Shown here in pieces: positions 61,035 through 64,000 of a stretch of DNA of 64,000 nt; the stretch's first letter is position 1, and each line of letters begins with the position of its first letter. Origin of the DNA: Clavibacter capsici. Lineage in GTDB: Bacteria > Actinomycetota > Actinomycetes > Actinomycetales > Microbacteriaceae. The translations under genes and the position numbers were made by a program. Below the pieces are notes generated by a model. It saw only the letters and a program-made list of their open reading frames with translations, made no database searches and had not been told where the DNA came from. The DNA lies in contig NZ_CP012573.1 of NCBI RefSeq assembly GCF_001280205.1, positions 1,736,001-1,800,000 on the forward strand, written 5' to 3'.

Positions 61035-61922
61035 CTACTCCCGGCCGAGGTCGCGGTGCTTGGTGCTGACAGCGACGCCGGGAAGGGCGCGGAGGAGGCT
61101 GGAGAGCTCCTCGGAGACGGCCACCGAGCGGTGCTTGCCGCCGGTACAGCCGATAGCGATCGTAGCGTGTCTCTTGTTCTCCCGCTGATAGCCCGCGAGC
61201 ACCGGGGCGAGCGCGCGGGCGTACGCGTGGACGAACTCCTCGGCGCCCTCCTGGCCCAGCACGTAGTCGCTCACGGCCTTGTCCCGACCGGTGAGCGGGC
61301 GCAGCTCCGGGGTCCAGAACGGGTTCGGGAGGAAGCGCATGTCCGCCACCATGTCGGCGTCCGCGGGGGTGCCGTACTTGAAGCCGAAGCTCATGACGGT
61401 GACGCGGACGCCGGCGTCGTCGGCGCCGCTGAACTGCTCGGTGATGGTCGTGGCGAGCTGGTGGATGTTGAGCTCGGAGGTGTCGATGACGAGGTCGCTC
61501 GCCTCGCGGATCTCGATCATGCGCGCGCGCTCGGCCGCGATGCCGTCGAGCAGCGTGCCGTTGCCCTGCAGCGGGTGCGGGCGTCGCACCTGCTCGAAGC
61601 GCCGGACGAGCGCCGCGTCGGTCGCCTCGAGGAAGAGGACGCGGAGGCGCGGACCCGTGCCGAAGGTCTGCAGGATGTCGCGCAGCTCCGAGAAGAAGTC
61701 GCCGCCCCGGACGTCGACCACCGCGGCGATCTTCGGCAGCGAGGTGCCGGCTCGACCCGCGAGCTCGACGAGCGGCTTGAGCATCTGCGGCGGGAGGTTG
61801 TCGACGACGTACCAGCCGAGGTCCTCCAGCGCGTTCCCGACGGTGGAGCGGCCCGCGCCGGACATCCCCGTCACGATCATGACGTCCTGCTGGGGGATCT
61901 CCACGCTCATGCGGGCATGCAC
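61035..61922 (-). CDS. rapZ: RapZ/YvcJ nucleotide-binding adaptor
   Basis: RapZ is a P-loop NTPase; in E. coli it controls GlmS via small RNAs and in Gram-positives its role is less clear. The 295-residue protein has the Walker A GMSGAGRS (residues 19-26), [10 protein letters not shown], and the C-terminal [13 protein letters not shown]. The GTG at 61922 has a GAGAG box; an ATG at 61910 is an alternative start. Its promoter (TAGACT, 61948-61953) separates it from uvrC. Confidence 0.95.
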   Translation of the reverse strand: MHARMSVEIPQQDVMIVTGMSGAGRSTVGNALEDLGWYVVDNLPPQMLKPLVELAGRAGTSLPKIAAVVDVRGGDFFSELRDILQTFGTGPRLRVLFLEATDAALVRRFEQVRRPHPLQGNGTLLDGIAAERARMIEIREASDLVIDTSELNIHQLATTITEQFSGADDAGVRVTVMSFGFKYGTPADADMVADMRFLPNPFWTPELRPLTGRDKAVSDYVLGQEGAEEFVHAYARALAPVLAGYQRENKRHATIAIGCTGGKHRSVAVSEELSSLLRALPGVAVSTKHRDLGRE

Positions 61923-61947
61923 CTCTCGTCGCGCTGTCGGTGGATCC

Positions 61948-61953
61948 AGTCTA
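61948..61953 (-). promoter_or_regulatory. -10 box TAGACT for rapZ-whiA
   Basis: TAGACT on the minus strand, 25 nt before the rapZ GTG, in the spacer after uvrC. Confidence 0.45.
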
Positions 61954-61985
61954 GGCGCGACCCGCGACAGCGGGCCGGGCCGGGT

Positions 61986-63914
61986 TCACGAGCGGAGGCG
62001 CTCGTAGACGGCCTGGGCGAGCGTCGGCCCGATCGTGCGCACCGCCGCGATCTCCTCCACCTCGGCCTGCTTGAGCTTCGCGACGGATCCGAACTGCTGG
62101 AGCAGCCGCTGCACGCGCGACGGGCCGAGCCCGGGGATCTCGTTGAGGACCGACGTGATGTCGCGCTTGCGCCGGGCGCGCTGGTGCGTGATGGCGAAGC
62201 GGTGCGCCTCGTCCCGGATGCGCTGGATGAGGAAGAGGGCGTCGCTGTTGCGCGGCAGGATGATCGGGTAGTCGGAGTCCGGCAGCCAGATCTCCTCGAG
62301 GCGCTTGGCGATGCCCGCCAGCTGGATCCCCGTGACGCCCGACTCCTCGAGCGCCCGCTGGGCGGCCGCCACCTGCGGCTGGCCGCCGTCGACGATGAGG
62401 AGGTTCGGGCTGTAGGAGAACTTGTTGACGGGCGGCGCCTCGCCGAGCTCCGGCGGCGCGGCGTCGGCGGGCACCTCCGCCTCCTTGCCGAGGTAGGCGA
62501 GGCGGCGCGTGATGACCTGGTGGATCGACTCGGTGTCGTCCGTGGAGTCGGCGATGTTGAAGCGGCGGTACTGGTCCTTGCGCGGCAGGCCGTCCTCGAA
62601 GACGACCATGGACGCGACGATGTTCGTGCCGCTCAGGTGCGAGACGTCGTAGCACTCCATCCGCAGCGGGGCGTCGGGCATGCCGAGCGCCTCCTGGATG
62701 TCGGCGAGGGCCTTCGACCGCGTGGTGAAGTCGGAGCTGCGGCGCGTCTTGTAGAGCATCAGCGCGTTCTGCGCGTTGGTGGCGGCGGTCTGGGCGAGCG
62801 CGGCCTTGTCGCCGCGCTGGGCGACCCGCAGGTCGACCTGCCAGGAGCTCGGACGGCCGCGGCGCACCGTGCCGTCGTCCTCCCCCGCCGCCCGACGCTG
62901 GCTGAGCCAGAGCTCGAGCTCGGCGGCGTCCGCCGGCAGCTCGGGGACGAGGACCTCGCGCGGCGGGTGCGCCTCGTCCTCGTACGCGTTGTGCAGCACG
63001 GTCTCGACGAGCTCGCCGATGCCGATGTCGAGCTCCTTGTCGACGACCCAGGTGCGCGTGCCGCGGATGCGCCCGCCGCGGACCATGAACTGCTGCACGG
63101 CGGCGGCCAGCTCGTCGGCGGCGATGCCGAAGACGTCCGCGTCCACCCGGTCGTCGAACACCACCGCGGTCTTCGAGAGCGCGGCCTCGAGCGCGCCGAT
63201 GTCGTCGCGGTGCCGGGCCGCGGACTCGTAGTCCATCTCGGCCGCGGCGTCCTTCATCCGCTGCGTGAGCTGGCCCACGTACTTCGAGTCGTTGCCCGCC
63301 ATGAAGCTCACGAAGTCGTCGGCGATCTCCCGGTGCTCCTCCTCCGAGACGCGGCCGACGCATGGGGCGGCGCAGCGGCCGATGTCGCCGAGGAGGCACG
63401 GCCGGTTCGTCTGCCGCGCGCGCTTGAAGGTGCTCTCCGAGCACGACCGCATGGGGAAGACCTTGAGCAGGTGGTCGACCGTCTCGCGGATGGCCCAGAC
63501 CTTCGTGTAGGGCCCGAAGTACTTGGCCCCGCGGATCTTGCGGTTGCGGGTGACCATCACCCGCGGGTAGTCCTCCCCCAGGGTGACCGCCAGGTACGGG
63601 TACGACTTGTCGTCCCGGAACTTGACGTTGAAGGGCGGGTCGAACTCCTTGATCCAGGTGAACTCGAGCTGGAGGGCCTCGAACTCGCTGCCGACCACGG
63701 TCCACTCGACGCCGGCCGCGGACGTGACCATGCGGCGGGTGCGCTCGTGCAGGCTCTCGAGCGGAGCGAAGTAGTTCGCGAGCCGGGCACGGAGGTTGTT
63801 GGCCTTGCCCACGTAGAGCACGCGGTCCGCGGTGTCGCGGAAGCGGTACACGCCGGGCGACGTGGGGATCTCCCCCGCCGCCGGGCGGTAGCCGACGGTG
63901 TCGGTGCGCGCCAT
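61986..63914 (-). CDS. uvrC: Excinuclease ABC subunit C
   Basis: UvrC makes the two incisions in nucleotide excision repair. The 642-residue protein has the N-terminal GIY-YIG nuclease (about residues 12-95, [28 protein letters not shown]), a UvrB-interacting UVR motif (about 205-240), the RNase H-like C-terminal nuclease ([11 protein letters not shown]), and helix-hairpin-helix repeats at the end ([18 protein letters not shown]). The ATG overlaps the preceding stop by one base (TGATG). Confidence 0.97.
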   Translation of the reverse strand: MARTDTVGYRPAAGEIPTSPGVYRFRDTADRVLYVGKANNLRARLANYFAPLESLHERTRRMVTSAAGVEWTVVGSEFEALQLEFTWIKEFDPPFNVKFRDDKSYPYLAVTLGEDYPRVMVTRNRKIRGAKYFGPYTKVWAIRETVDHLLKVFPMRSCSESTFKRARQTNRPCLLGDIGRCAAPCVGRVSEEEHREIADDFVSFMAGNDSKYVGQLTQRMKDAAAEMDYESAARHRDDIGALEAALSKTAVVFDDRVDADVFGIAADELAAAVQQFMVRGGRIRGTRTWVVDKELDIGIGELVETVLHNAYEDEAHPPREVLVPELPADAAELELWLSQRRAAGEDDGTVRRGRPSSWQVDLRVAQRGDKAALAQTAATNAQNALMLYKTRRSSDFTTRSKALADIQEALGMPDAPLRMECYDVSHLSGTNIVASMVVFEDGLPRKDQYRRFNIADSTDDTESIHQVITRRLAYLGKEAEVPADAAPPELGEAPPVNKFSYSPNLLIVDGGQPQVAAAQRALEESGVTGIQLAGIAKRLEEIWLPDSDYPIILPRNSDALFLIQRIRDEAHRFAITHQRARRKRDITSVLNEIPGLGPSRVQRLLQQFGSVAKLKQAEVEEIAAVRTIGPTLAQAVYERLRS

Positions 63915-64000
63915 CAGCCGGCCGCGCGCTCCTCGCGCGCACGCTGCGACGCGATCGCGGCCGACTCGGCCTCGGCGTCGAACACCTCGCGGAGGAAGCC
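63914..64000 (-). CDS. uvrA: Excinuclease ABC subunit A, C-terminal end (cut by window)
   Basis: Only the last 28 codons lie in the window, ending ...[36 protein letters not shown] fits the UvrA C-terminus after its final SHTG motif, and the gene overlaps uvrC by TGATG. The assignment rests on this short match and on the neighbour. Confidence 0.6.
   Translation of the reverse strand, partial: GFLREVFDAEAESAAIASQRAREERAAG

Overview
This is a very GC-rich, gene-dense chromosomal segment from an actinobacterium. The evidence is a mycothiol ligase gene (mshC), a PafBC pair, whiA, rbpA, an opcA-containing pentose-phosphate operon, a GlgC/GlgM pair with TreS, heme-A synthesis genes and a SUF operon with a Rieske ferredoxin. 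Gene order and protein flavour fit Microbacteriaceae and look most like Clavibacter; the genus is an inference from memory, not a search. I see no insertion sequence, prophage, CRISPR array, rRNA operon or integrase. The window is core genome read almost end to end.

Layout. 1-9.3 kb: pafC (cut by the left edge), pafB, an FKBP lipoprotein, trmI and a HAD phosphatase on the minus strand; a PAC2 protein on plus; then mshC, uppP and an M20 peptidase on minus. 9.4-13 kb: tRNA-Leu(GAG) with a strong terminator, corA, an epimerase, and a J-domain membrane protein with a NERD-like tail. 13.3-17 kb: a four-gene OpuC-type osmolyte ABC transporter. 17-22 kb: a DEAH-type helicase with a 47-bp tandem duplication of its 3' end, an acyl-CoA dehydrogenase-like protein, a VOC protein and an SGNH hydrolase. 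22-28 kb: a D,D-carboxypeptidase, a SpoU methyltransferase, a sirtuin, a histidine phosphatase, a glycosyltransferase and an alpha/beta hydrolase. 28-36.6 kb: treS, an exonuclease, zinc-free ribosomal protein L31, an ABC ATPase, divergent glgA(M)/glgC, serB, a phosphotransferase and fabG. 36.7-40 kb: a DUF3099 protein, a small Cys/His protein, SURF1 and an ABC-F ATPase. 40-44.2 kb: sufB-sufD-Rieske-sufC-sufT on minus. 44.4-46.7 kb: ctaA and ctaB. 46.8-55.2 kb: tkt-tal-pgi-zwf-opcA-pgl. 55.3-64 kb (minus): uvrA end, uvrC, rapZ, whiA, sodA, gap, pgk, tpiA, secG and rbpA.

How the genes fit together. Central carbon flow dominates the right half: the oxidative and non-oxidative pentose phosphate branches, the triose part of glycolysis, and the glycogen/trehalose branch (GlgC, GlgM/GlgA, TreS). 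Respiratory maturation (CtaA, CtaB, SURF1) and Fe-S assembly (SUF) sit close together. Genome stability and stress genes (UvrA/UvrC, PafBC, SodA, mycothiol synthesis) frame the window.

Expression signals. Many genes are joined by 4-bp ATGA or GTGA overlaps. A second, repeated style is a TANNNT -10 box placed 6-8 nt before the start codon with no Shine-Dalgarno, which predicts leaderless mRNAs for at least eight genes. Several perfect GC-rich hairpins (14-16 bp stems) mark transcript ends.

I did not find a dramatic unknown system. The most interesting items are the J-domain/membrane/NERD-like protein, the 47-bp repeats derived from the helicase 3' end, the pafBC-FKBP-trmI neighbourhood with the proteasome genes absent, and rapZ-whiA without the usual yvcK between them.
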